Source: Nostoc sp. TH1S01
GTDB lineage: Bacteria > Cyanobacteriota > Cyanobacteriia > Cyanobacteriales > Nostocaceae
Assembly: GCA_018993265.1 (NCBI GenBank)
Contig: JAGKSW010000068.1
Span: forward strand, 1-47,505
DNA length: 47,505 nt
Direction: 5' to 3'
A model generated the notes under the pieces. That model saw nothing but the letters and a program-made list of their open reading frames with translations, made no database searches and had not been told where the DNA came from. Position 1 is the first letter of the stretch, and the number at the start of each line of letters is the position of its first letter. The position numbers and the translations under genes are program-made. Positions 17,688 through 25,977 of this stretch are shown here, in pieces.

Positions 17688-18620
17688 ATGCCAGACATCC
17701 AAATCTCTGCCATTATCTGCACTCACAATCGAGATACCTATTTAGGTGCGGCGATTGATAGCCTGTTGGCGCAGGATTTTGCGGCCGACTTTGAGGTGAT
17801 AGTGGTAGATAACAACTCAAGCGATCGCACCCGCGAAGTTGTAGAACAAAGAGCCTGCAATCCCCGTTTAAAGTATATCTTTGAACCCACCACCGGGTTA
17901 TCTGTTGCCCGTAACACTGGTGCTAAAGTTGCTAGTGCAGATATTCTTGCTTATTTAGATGATGATGCTGTAGCTAATAATTGCTGGTTACAAGCATTGT
18001 ATTCTGCCTATCAAAGCAACCCAAAACTAGCGATCGCTGGTGGCAAAGTTACACTTTTATGGCCGCCAACTATTCAACCACCCAAATGGTTATCTTCTGG
18101 GTTAGCCGGTAATTTGGGAGCTTACGACTTAGGCGACAAAATAGTTTATATCGAGCAGCCTGGTTTAACCCCCAGAGGCTTAAATTATTCGATCCGTCGG
18201 AGCTTTCTGGCAGAAATTGGTGGTTTTGACCCCCATCTCGGTCGAGTGGGAAAAAACTTGTTATCTAATGAAGAACTGCAAATGACTGAATTTGCACTTC
18301 AGCATGGCTGGCAAGTTGCCTATCTGCCGGAAGCTTTAGTTGCTCATAACGTTGCACCCGAACGTCTGAATCGCTCTTGGTTTTTGAATCGCGGCTGGTG
18401 GCAAGGTATCAGTGAGTGCTACCGAGAACAACTTGCAGGCAAAACGGGTATTGGTCAGTTACTGCGTGGTAGCGAACGCTTGATTCGGGGTTTATATAAG
18501 TCATTACAGTATTTTTCTGACCCAGCAGAACGTTTCGACAGACTTGTGTATACATATTGTCAAATAGGTTATTTAAATGCTGCTATTCAGGGTCTGCTGT
18601 CTACGCCCAATAAAAAATAA
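17688..18620 (+). CDS. hpsE: Family 2 glycosyltransferase, HpsE-like
   Basis: 310 residues, GT-A fold. The start SAIICTHNRDTYLGAAIDSLL, the nucleotide-sugar region VVDNNSSDRT and the DXD-type motif YLDDDAV (about residue 92-98) define a GT2 enzyme. The later TPRGLNYSIRRSFL and GGFDPHLGRVG stretches match what I recall of HpsE, a hormogonium-polysaccharide glycosyltransferase of Nostoc. It would transfer a sugar to a lipid-linked or growing polysaccharide at the inner membrane face. Fifteen bp separate it from the next glycosyltransferase gene, so they are co-transcribed. The GT2 call is firm; the HpsE name is moderately sure, since other cluster genes (hpsA-D) are not in view. Confidence 0.85.
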   Translation: MPDIQISAIICTHNRDTYLGAAIDSLLAQDFAADFEVIVVDNNSSDRTREVVEQRACNPRLKYIFEPTTGLSVARNTGAKVASADILAYLDDDAVANNCWLQALYSAYQSNPKLAIAGGKVTLLWPPTIQPPKWLSSGLAGNLGAYDLGDKIVYIEQPGLTPRGLNYSIRRSFLAEIGGFDPHLGRVGKNLLSNEELQMTEFALQHGWQVAYLPEALVAHNVAPERLNRSWFLNRGWWQGISECYREQLAGKTGIGQLLRGSERLIRGLYKSLQYFSDPAERFDRLVYTYCQIGYLNAAIQGLLSTPNKK

Positions 18621-18635
18621 CAAATAACAACATAT

Positions 18636-19577
18636 ATGTCGTCTAAAATTCCAGTCTCGGTATTGATTCCCGCCAAAAACGAAGAAGCCAATTTACCAGC
18701 TTGTCTGACTAGTCTCCAAAGAGCAGATGAAATTTTTATTGTAGACTCTCAAAGTACAGATAAAAGCATCGAAATTGCTAACAACTACGGTGCAAATGTT
18801 GTGCAATTTCACTTCAATGGACGCTGGCCGAAAAAGAAAAACTGGTCTTTAGATAATTTACCTTTCCGCAATGAATGGGTACTAATTGTTGATTGCGATG
18901 AACGCATTACTCCCGAATTATGGGAAGAAATTGCTCAAGCAATTAAAAATGAAGAATATAGCGGTTACTATCTCAATCGCCGAGTATTTTTCTTAGGTCA
19001 ATGGATTCGTCACGGTGGTAAATATCCTGATTGGAATTTGCGTTTATTTAAACACAAAATTGGTCGTTACGAAAACCTGAATACTGAAGATATTCCGAAT
19101 ACTGGTGATAACGAAGTTCACGAACATGTGATTTTGCAAGGTAAAGTAGGATATCTGAAAAATGATATGCTGCATGAAGACTTCCGCGATTTGTTCCACT
19201 GGTTAGAAAGACACAATCGCTATTCCAACTGGGAAGCCCGTGTTTATTACAATCTGCTCACTGGTCAGGGTGACAAAGGTACAATTGGCGCTAACTTATT
19301 TGGTGATGCTGTTCAACGTAAACGTTTTCTGAAAAAAGTCTGGGTACATTTGCCTTTTAAACCAATTTTACGCTTTATTTTGTTCTATATTATTCAGCGT
19401 GGTTTTTTAGATGGCAGAGCCGGATATATTTATGGCCGCCTACTAAGTCAATATGAATATCAAATTGGCGTGAAACTTTATGAATTACGCAATTGTGGCG
19501 GTAAATTAAACACTGCCAACACTGCTAAATCCGCTCCCCCATCTCTCACCCAAAAAATTGAGCAAACAGCAGTTTAG
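18636..19577 (+). CDS. Family 2 glycosyltransferase (WaaE/KdtX-like)
   Basis: 313 residues. It opens VSVLIPAKNEEANLPACL and has FIVDSQSTDKS and the DXD-like VDCDERI, the pattern of the WaaE/KdtX-type GT2 enzymes. A C-terminal hydrophobic stretch (PFKPILRFILFYIIQRG) may be a membrane contact. It follows the HpsE-like gene by 15 bp and precedes an acetyltransferase, fitting export-polysaccharide assembly (hormogonium or heterocyst envelope polysaccharide). The acceptor sugar cannot be told. Confidence 0.88.
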   Translation: MSSKIPVSVLIPAKNEEANLPACLTSLQRADEIFIVDSQSTDKSIEIANNYGANVVQFHFNGRWPKKKNWSLDNLPFRNEWVLIVDCDERITPELWEEIAQAIKNEEYSGYYLNRRVFFLGQWIRHGGKYPDWNLRLFKHKIGRYENLNTEDIPNTGDNEVHEHVILQGKVGYLKNDMLHEDFRDLFHWLERHNRYSNWEARVYYNLLTGQGDKGTIGANLFGDAVQRKRFLKKVWVHLPFKPILRFILFYIIQRGFLDGRAGYIYGRLLSQYEYQIGVKLYELRNCGGKLNTANTAKSAPPSLTQKIEQTAV

Positions 19578-19835
19578 GAAGTATGAAGTCTGAAGTATGA
19601 AGTCTGAAATAAAGAAATCCATAGAGTCAGCTTGAGAGCAATCTATTATCCAATACAGTTCAGATAAGCCTTTTTCTTTTGCTGTTCCCCGTTCCCTGCG
19701 ATGCACTGAGCTTGTCGAAGTGTTCCCTTGCCTCCACAGAGAAACTTTCTTAACTGAACCGTATTGATCTATTATCGGTGCTTTATTTAGACGTGAGGGA
19801 CTGGGAAAATCATACTACCCAGTCTCTTTTATTTA
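19578..19835. repeat. Repeat-rich spacer with AGTATGAAGTCTGA tandem
   Basis: Two tandem AGTATGAAGTCTGA units (about 19579-19608) sit just after the glycosyltransferase stop. A C/T-rich run and the dispersed segment TGAGCTTGTCGAAG follow near 19707, its inverted form recurring near 29032. No gene is supported. Confidence 0.55.
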
Positions 19836-19839
19836 TTTA

Positions 19840-19878
19840 CCAATGACAAATGACCAATGACCAATGACAAATAACCAA
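19840..19878. repeat. CAATGAC heptamer tract containing the acetyltransferase start
   Basis: Four to five copies of a 7-mer of the form CAATGAC/AAATGAC run in tandem, and the start codon of the acetyltransferase (19864) is one of the ATGs in this tract. Copies put ATGs every seven bases, in changing frames. Confidence 0.85.
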
Positions 19879-20427
19879 TCCTTTGTAGATTTACGCAAGT
19901 ATGACCAATCTTGGTTTGACCGTGGTCGTCCAGGCTGGTATGTTTTGTTGTGGTGGTTTGTACAGGCGATCTCCTTTCCCTTAACTCCACATCCTTTTAA
20001 TGGTTTGCGTTGTTTTCTGCTGCGACTATTCGGGGCGCGTATTGGTCAAGGCGTATTGGTTCGACCCACAGCCCGCTTCACTTATCCTTGGAAAGTTACC
20101 ATTGGTGACTATAGTTGGATTGGTGATGATGTGGTGTTATACAGCTTGGATAAAATTAATATCGGTGAACACTGCGTGATTTCCCAAAAAACCTACTTGT
20201 GTACAGGTAGCCACGATATTCAAGACCCAGCTTTTAAGTTAAAAACAGCGCCAATTACTATTAATAATGGGGTATGGGTGACAGCCGATTGCTTTGTTGG
20301 CCCTGGCGTAGAAATTGGTGCAAATGCTGTCATTGGCGCTCGCAGTACAGTGTTTGCCAATATACCTCCTGGACAAGTTTGTTGGGGTAGTCCTTGTAAA
20401 CCACAGTATCCCAGGTTGAAAAATTAA
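19864..20427 (+). CDS. WcaF/HpsU-like polysaccharide acetyltransferase
   Basis: 187 residues. After an N-terminal segment with SWFDRGRPGWYVLLWW comes a left-handed beta-helix of hexapeptide repeats (about 60-175): IGQGVLV, IGDYSWIGDDV, INIGEHCVI, VEIGANAVIGA. The histidine in CTGSHDI is the expected catalytic residue of WcaF-type acetyltransferases, which move acetyl from acetyl-CoA to exopolysaccharide sugars. I recall HpsU of the hormogonium polysaccharide system as belonging to this type, but that name is less certain. Its first codons (MTNNQ) are encoded by a heptamer repeat, so the true start could be shifted. Its stop overlaps by four bases the stop of the convergent kinase. Confidence 0.85.
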   Translation: MTNNQSFVDLRKYDQSWFDRGRPGWYVLLWWFVQAISFPLTPHPFNGLRCFLLRLFGARIGQGVLVRPTARFTYPWKVTIGDYSWIGDDVVLYSLDKINIGEHCVISQKTYLCTGSHDIQDPAFKLKTAPITINNGVWVTADCFVGPGVEIGANAVIGARSTVFANIPPGQVCWGSPCKPQYPRLKN

Positions 20428-23400
20428 ATTAACAACTTTTTGATGGTAGTTGCTAGTTCCTTGAGTTTTACAGGTTTACTCAGGTAGTCATTGGCTCCTG
20501 CTGCTAAACAACGTTCGCGATCGCCGCTCATCGCCAGCGCCGTGAGTGCCACAATGGGAACATTGGCAAATTGAGGATCTTGGCGAATTTGTTTGATAGC
20601 TTCTAAACCATCTATTTTTGGCATTTGAATATCCATTAAAATTAAGTTTGGATGGTGTGCTTTTGTAAAGTCAATGGCTTCTTGACCATTCATGGCCAGC
20701 AAAATGCGATAGCCTTTGGCTTCGAGATAGCTAGAAACTGTACTGATATTGGCTTCGTTATCTTCCGCCAACAAGATTAGGGGGTCAAGAGCTAGTTTTT
20801 CATCATTGCTGGAAAAGCCTAGTTCTGAATTACTAATTGCTTGAGTACCTGTGGTGATTGCCGGTGAGATGTCAGAAATAGGATGGCAAGGGAGATCAAT
20901 TGTAAAACAACTACCCATACCAAGTTCGCTAGTAAGTCCTACCCTACCACCGTGGATTTCGACAATTTGTTTCACTAATGTCAGTCCTAAGCCTGTGCCT
21001 GTGTATTGACGATTTAAGTCACTATCGATTTGTACAAAGGGTTGAAATAGTTTCTTGATATTCTCTGGGGAGATGCCAATCCCAGTATCTGTGACTGCAA
21101 AGTGCAAGAAGTTTGGCGGGGATGAAATTTGTGTAACTGCTAAGGTAATGCGTCCGCCATTGGGAGTGAATTTGACGGCATTATTCAGCAAGTTAAGTAA
21201 AACCTGACGAATGCGTCGTTCATCTACAAGTATTTCCGGTAAATTAAGCGGACATTTGAGTTCAACCTGAATCTGTTTTTGCAATGCCTGCTGTTTAATA
21301 AATGCCAAACTAGATTGGCATAGATGAGTCACAGAAATTAAGGTATAGTCGAGTTTTATCTGTCCAGATTCAATTTTGGCCACATCTAGGATGTCGTTGA
21401 TCAACTCCAACAAATGAGAGCCACTACGCTCAATTGTTTGTAATGCTTTGAGTTGCTGCTCATTAATAATTCCAAAAATTTCATCTTGTAGCCCTTCGGT
21501 CATACCTAAAATGGCATTCAGGGGAGTGCGAAGTTCATGGCTCATATTGGCCAAAAATTCATCCTTGAGACGGGTAGCGCGAGCCAGTTCTTGGTTGGAA
21601 ATTGCCAATTTGTGATTAGTCTCAGTGAGTTTTGCTTCTGTTTGCTGTCTTACCAATAATTCCGCCTGAATTTGTTCGTAGAGATTTGCTTGTTGAATGG
21701 CGATCGCCAACTGGTAGGAAAGTTGTTGGGTAAACTCAATCTCCGACTCTTGCCATTGGCGAGGCGCTGCACATTGATGGATACACAACAAACCCCACAA
21801 CTCATGACCACAAAGCAACGGTATGACCAAATTGCTCCGCACCTGAAACTGAGCGAGGATGTGACTGTGGCAAGTGGTCAACCCATTGTTATAAATATCA
21901 TCGACGGCAAAAAATTGGCCTTTAGCATAAAGTGATGAATAATTTTCTCCAAAGCAGTGGTCATGCACCCGAATTGCTACCACTGAAGTCAAACCTTCTT
22001 TAACCGATTCAGCCACAAATTCACCGTCATCAAAGTTAGATTCAGGATAAAACTTAAAAATGCCCACCCGATCAGCTTGAATTACTTGGCGAATTTCCTG
22101 ACAAGCAGTGTGAAAAATTGTTTGTAAGTCTAATGATTCCCGAATCCTTTGAGAAATTTCTCGCAGTAGTTTTTCCCGTTGTATTTGGAGATATATTGTT
22201 TTCTCGGCTTGTTTACGAGCGGTAATATCCCGAAAAATTCCCCGTGTAGCGATCGGCTGTCCATGTTGCAACTGACAATGAACATTCCCCTCGACAATAA
22301 TTTCTCTACCTTCTTTGGTCAGAAATCTGGTTTCGATACCTAAACATAAAGCGCCAGCAAACAAGCTTTGCATCGCTGTTTGGCAATGCACAAGTTCATC
22401 AGGATGAATAACTTGGAAAATAGATAACTGTACTAAGTCTGTATCGTCATATCCCAAAGTTTCTTTCCATGACCTATTGACAAATAAAATTTGACCATCA
22501 GGGGCAATGCTTTGAATTAAATCTGTGGCGTTGTCAAAGAAATCTCGCAGTTCTTCCTGCAATTTTTGGTGAGTAGTAGCTTGCTGAAGGGCGATCGCGA
22601 GATGCACCGATAACGCTTGTAACAGTTCTATTTCCTCTGGTTGCCACTCGCGGGCGTGTTGACTTTCGGTCGCATTGAGCAAACCCCATAGTTGATCACC
22701 ACGCAAAAGTGGCACTAAAATTTTGGCTCTTGTGTGCAGGCTAATCAGCATATTGCGGTGACACTCAGATATTTGGGTTGTGTAGACATCTGACACAACA
22801 CGAATTTGTCCCCAGCGGTCAATATCTGTGTCATATTGCTGAAAGCACGAGTCATGAATCTGTTCACCTACCAGTGATATTGGTGAGTTGCTAGACTCGG
22901 CAACCACAATCATTTGCCCATCGGCATCAAATTGCCAAATATTGACGCGATCGCAGCCTAATAAATGCCGTACCTTTTCAACTGTTGTGTTCAAAATAGT
23001 TTGCAAACTCAAGGATGAGCGAATTTGGGCGGTGATCTCTGCGATTAGTTTCTCTTGCCTGACCTTCGCTTGGAGGGCACTTGTCCGGAGGTCAACTTGT
23101 TGTTCTAATTCAACGGTGCGATTTTCTAGTATTGCTACATGTTCCGCTTCTAATTGCACCACCCTTTGTTCTAACATTGCCGCTAAATTGTATAGTTCCA
23201 AAGGGTTGAGAGCTTGTAGCAGATTTGTCTGGGTGACAATTCCCAATAGCTCACCTTGTTTTCCGGTGACAGCCAACCTTTTAATTAAGCGTTGTTCCAT
23301 GAGTTGCTGCACCACCAACAAAGAATCATCGGGTTTTACCGTAAAAATCGGCGAACTCATCACCATCTGAGCAAGACAATTTTGCAAGTTCAAGCCCAAT

Positions 23401-24077
23401 GCCTGAAACTGCACAATGTCACGCTCGGTGATAATTCCCAAGGGTAGTTGCAGCGGTTGATTTGGGCTACCAGCAGTTTCTACAATCATCACCGAACTAA
23501 TGCGATGTTTAGCCATAAGTTGGGCGATCGCTAGCATGGAACTATCTGGAGCGGCACAAATTACCTCAGTGATCATCACCTCCGAAACCAGACGTAACCG
23601 CAACAAATCCACCGGACGACAGGAATGGCGCAAACTTTCATGAGTTACCAGCCCTACCACCTGCTCCTGTTCGTTCAAAATGGGTATGTGGCGAATGTGG
23701 TACTGCTGGAGCAAATTCACAGCAGACAATATATCTGTAAAGTCAGACTCGTGCAGGGTGACGACTGGATAAATCATCACTTCCCGAATTGCCAAATGCT
23801 GCCAAGCATGATTCTCTGCACTCAGGCGTACCACATCCCTTTCCGTGAAGATACCTAGTAAGCATCCGTTTTCCACTACTAATACACAGCTAGAACGGGC
23901 TTCTAGATAAAGTTCATCCAGTTGCCCACTCAAATAAGTGGTGTCACAAATATTTCGTACACCGCTCATTTGGGTGATCACTTCTGTCACCGTCGTATCT
24001 GGTTCCACTATTAAAGGATGAGGAACGATCGCAGACTTTAGTTCTGCTGGTGTGAGTGCCGTGATGTGGTTCAACAT
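20424..24077 (-). CDS. Hybrid kinase: 4 CBS, GAF, PAS, GAF, HisKA, HATPase, receiver; candidate double DXCF cyanobacteriochrome
   Basis: 1217 residues, soluble. Order: four CBS motifs (about 15-290); coiled coil (300-340); GAF1 (about 345-500); PAS/PAC (507-622); GAF2 (about 635-798); coiled coil; HisKA with H847 in MSHELRTP; HATPase with N-box NLLNNAVKF and G-boxes DTGIGIS and TGTGLGLT; receiver with D1149 (LILMDI) and K1201. Both GAFs hold the two cysteines of DXCF cyanobacteriochromes: DSCF (C411) with CH (C439-H440), and DHCF (C708) with CH (C736-H737). The spacing is 28 residues in both, as in TePixJ. It may therefore bind two bilins and sense blue/green light. Many GAF domains without a bilin share parts of this pattern, so chromophore binding is inference. 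The front end is paralogous to the 8302 kinase. Confidence 0.93.
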   Translation of the reverse strand: MLNHITALTPAELKSAIVPHPLIVEPDTTVTEVITQMSGVRNICDTTYLSGQLDELYLEARSSCVLVVENGCLLGIFTERDVVRLSAENHAWQHLAIREVMIYPVVTLHESDFTDILSAVNLLQQYHIRHIPILNEQEQVVGLVTHESLRHSCRPVDLLRLRLVSEVMITEVICAAPDSSMLAIAQLMAKHRISSVMIVETAGSPNQPLQLPLGIITERDIVQFQALGLNLQNCLAQMVMSSPIFTVKPDDSLLVVQQLMEQRLIKRLAVTGKQGELLGIVTQTNLLQALNPLELYNLAAMLEQRVVQLEAEHVAILENRTVELEQQVDLRTSALQAKVRQEKLIAEITAQIRSSLSLQTILNTTVEKVRHLLGCDRVNIWQFDADGQMIVVAESSNSPISLVGEQIHDSCFQQYDTDIDRWGQIRVVSDVYTTQISECHRNMLISLHTRAKILVPLLRGDQLWGLLNATESQHAREWQPEEIELLQALSVHLAIALQQATTHQKLQEELRDFFDNATDLIQSIAPDGQILFVNRSWKETLGYDDTDLVQLSIFQVIHPDELVHCQTAMQSLFAGALCLGIETRFLTKEGREIIVEGNVHCQLQHGQPIATRGIFRDITARKQAEKTIYLQIQREKLLREISQRIRESLDLQTIFHTACQEIRQVIQADRVGIFKFYPESNFDDGEFVAESVKEGLTSVVAIRVHDHCFGENYSSLYAKGQFFAVDDIYNNGLTTCHSHILAQFQVRSNLVIPLLCGHELWGLLCIHQCAAPRQWQESEIEFTQQLSYQLAIAIQQANLYEQIQAELLVRQQTEAKLTETNHKLAISNQELARATRLKDEFLANMSHELRTPLNAILGMTEGLQDEIFGIINEQQLKALQTIERSGSHLLELINDILDVAKIESGQIKLDYTLISVTHLCQSSLAFIKQQALQKQIQVELKCPLNLPEILVDERRIRQVLLNLLNNAVKFTPNGGRITLAVTQISSPPNFLHFAVTDTGIGISPENIKKLFQPFVQIDSDLNRQYTGTGLGLTLVKQIVEIHGGRVGLTSELGMGSCFTIDLPCHPISDISPAITTGTQAISNSELGFSSNDEKLALDPLILLAEDNEANISTVSSYLEAKGYRILLAMNGQEAIDFTKAHHPNLILMDIQMPKIDGLEAIKQIRQDPQFANVPIVALTALAMSGDRERCLAAGANDYLSKPVKLKELATTIKKLLI

Positions 24078-24138
24078 TCGTGTATGGGCAAAGGAATTGG
24101 TTCTTTTATTGTTCCCATCACCATCGAGTTATATCTAA

Positions 24139-24201
24139 AAAGAATTCAGGAGTCAGGAGCCAGAATTCAAAATGGATTTTGTGCGGCTGGCGGATGAGTA
24201 A
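24139..24201. repeat. GAATTC palindromic repeat, copy also at 28879
   Basis: A unit of about 62 bp begins AGAATTCAGGAGTCAGGAG, contains a second GAATTC, then GTGCGG and CGGATGAGTAAA. A closely similar unit is at 28879-28941. It lies between the divergent kinase genes. Confidence 0.75.
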
Positions 24202-24348
24202 AATTTTGCAAAATCACAGGGAAATTGCGCCTATCTTGTTCGGTTATACGACTGTCTCTTGGACACAAATGACTATACCCTCTTAAGTAGTAGTGAAAGA
24301 TTATGTTTCCACTTAATTAGTCGCTCTTTAACCAAGAGGTGAAAACCT

Positions 24349-25794
24349 GTGTACGAATGGATATTGCCCAGTCTGAGTGAAGTTTTAGCCGACAGTCAAT
24401 CAACTATGGCTGAATGTTCACCAGCCAAGGCAGAGCGACAGTGGCGCATAAGTTTAGCAGCAGTAGAACATTTATTAATTGAGACTTTAGCAATTAGCTC
24501 TGAAGCTGCACCAGCATTAGTATTAGCTGCACCTGCACCTTTATTTAGTCAACCAGCCTTAACTCAAAACATCCAGACGGTTACTTTTACAGCTAAGCCA
24601 TTTAACCCCTTAGCTTTAATGCCGTTTCAAATGCCAACCACAGCCACGGTCGCTGAAGAAAATTCTTTTCAAGAAGCGGTACTGCCTATATTACCGGCTG
24701 ATCCCCTAGTTGCAGAGCAGTTTTGCTTGGTATTTACTGAGAAATTCAGATTAGTGCTGGTTTTGGCAGAATGCAAAAATGGCAACAAAATATTTTCATT
24801 TTCTTTTGAACCCCAGATAGTTCAGCAAGCATGGCGAGCGATCGGGGCGCGGGTAATGCTGACTAATCCCGATTTTTGCGCGGAACTAGATGCTTTAGTG
24901 CAGCAATATTCGCCAGTAGCGCCAGATTATCGGATTGTTATGCAGTTTAGTCAGTTGCTACTTCAAGAATTGCCAGAACCAGAAGTAAGTAAAGACTGGG
25001 AAACAGCAACAAGTATACCTAATCCCGAACCTCCAATCCCCAATCCGCAACATCCAGTCCCCGATGTAGAGTTGCTTCAAGCCTTTGCTCATGAGGTTCG
25101 CACTCCTTTAACCACAATTCGCACTATGACTCGTCTGCTACTGAAGCGGCGTGATTTGCCAGCGGGTGTGATCAATCGCTTGGAAATTATTGATCATGAG
25201 TGTACTGAACAAATTGATCGTATGGAGTTGCTGTTCAAGGCGGCAGAGCTAGAAACCTGTGCTGCCACAAAAGCAGCTAATACTCATCTTACTCCGATGT
25301 CGCTGAATCAAGTTCTGCAACAGAGTATTCCGCGTTGGCAACAAGCCGCTACTCGACGTAACCTCACCTTGGATGTCGTGGTTCCCCAACAATTGCCTAC
25401 AGTAGTAAGTAATCCGACAATGTTGGATCGAGTCCTGACGGGATTAATGGAGAATTTTACTCGTAGCTTACCTGCTGGTAGCCATATTCAAGTACAGGTG
25501 ATTCCCGCTGGCGACCAACTCAAGCTACAGCTATCGCCTCAGCCTCAGTGTCAAGATTCAGACACGGCAGACACATCCGTAACACCACCAATTCGGAAAG
25601 CTCTGGGTCAATTGTTAATGTTTCAACCAGAGACAGGTACGATTAGTTTGAATTTAAATGCCACTAAACATTTGTTCCAAGCAATCGGCGGTAAACTGAT
25701 TGTGCGTCAAAGACCACAATATGGTGAAGTGTTGACGATTTTCTTACCGTTAGAAGTTAGCCATCAGCAACAGTTAGAACTTAGGAAAAATTAG
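24349..25794 (+). CDS. Histidine kinase-like protein with degenerate ATPase domain
   Basis: 481 residues, GTG start with AGAGGTGAA ahead. The first 220 residues match no domain I know (an alpha/beta region including FCLVFTEKFRLVLVLAECKNG). A proline-rich linker, IPNPEPPIPNPQHPVPD, follows at about 223-239. Then comes a HisKA helix with H248 (FAHEVRTPLTTIRTM), a good phospho-acceptor. The expected ATPase domain is eroded: the N-box reads LTGLMENFTRSL, and no DxGxG or GxGxGL glycine boxes can be found before the closing GEVLTIFLPLE. It could be a non-catalytic scaffold phosphorylated by another kinase, or one of the divergent cyanobacterial kinases. It is divergent from the CBS-GAF kinase, with no receiver nearby. 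Confidence 0.85.
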   Translation: MYEWILPSLSEVLADSQSTMAECSPAKAERQWRISLAAVEHLLIETLAISSEAAPALVLAAPAPLFSQPALTQNIQTVTFTAKPFNPLALMPFQMPTTATVAEENSFQEAVLPILPADPLVAEQFCLVFTEKFRLVLVLAECKNGNKIFSFSFEPQIVQQAWRAIGARVMLTNPDFCAELDALVQQYSPVAPDYRIVMQFSQLLLQELPEPEVSKDWETATSIPNPEPPIPNPQHPVPDVELLQAFAHEVRTPLTTIRTMTRLLLKRRDLPAGVINRLEIIDHECTEQIDRMELLFKAAELETCAATKAANTHLTPMSLNQVLQQSIPRWQQAATRRNLTLDVVVPQQLPTVVSNPTMLDRVLTGLMENFTRSLPAGSHIQVQVIPAGDQLKLQLSPQPQCQDSDTADTSVTPPIRKALGQLLMFQPETGTISLNLNATKHLFQAIGGKLIVRQRPQYGEVLTIFLPLEVSHQQQLELRKN

Positions 25795-25841
25795 TGAGCA
25801 AATAGGCAAGCGATCGCAGCGAATTACTGTTCATCAGTGCA

Positions 25842-25933
25842 GTAGGGTGGGCAATATCCAGAATTAAAAAATCAATTTCTGCACAACTTTTCATTTCAGC
25901 ATTGTCCACCTGGCTTTAAATTGCCCACCCTAC
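25842..25933. repeat. Inverted-repeat element with GTAGGGTGGGCAAT ends
   Basis: GTAGGGTGGGCAAT (25842-25855) and its exact complement (25920-25933) flank about 64 bp of AT-rich DNA between the convergent kinase and DUF2993 genes. Half of the same end recurs at about 30557-30569. It is a MITE-like dispersed element of the kind common in Nostocales and could also act as a terminator. Confidence 0.75.
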
Positions 25934-25977
25934 ATATGTTTCTGAAAAATGTTAGTTAGAAAATCTTAATCTTATAC

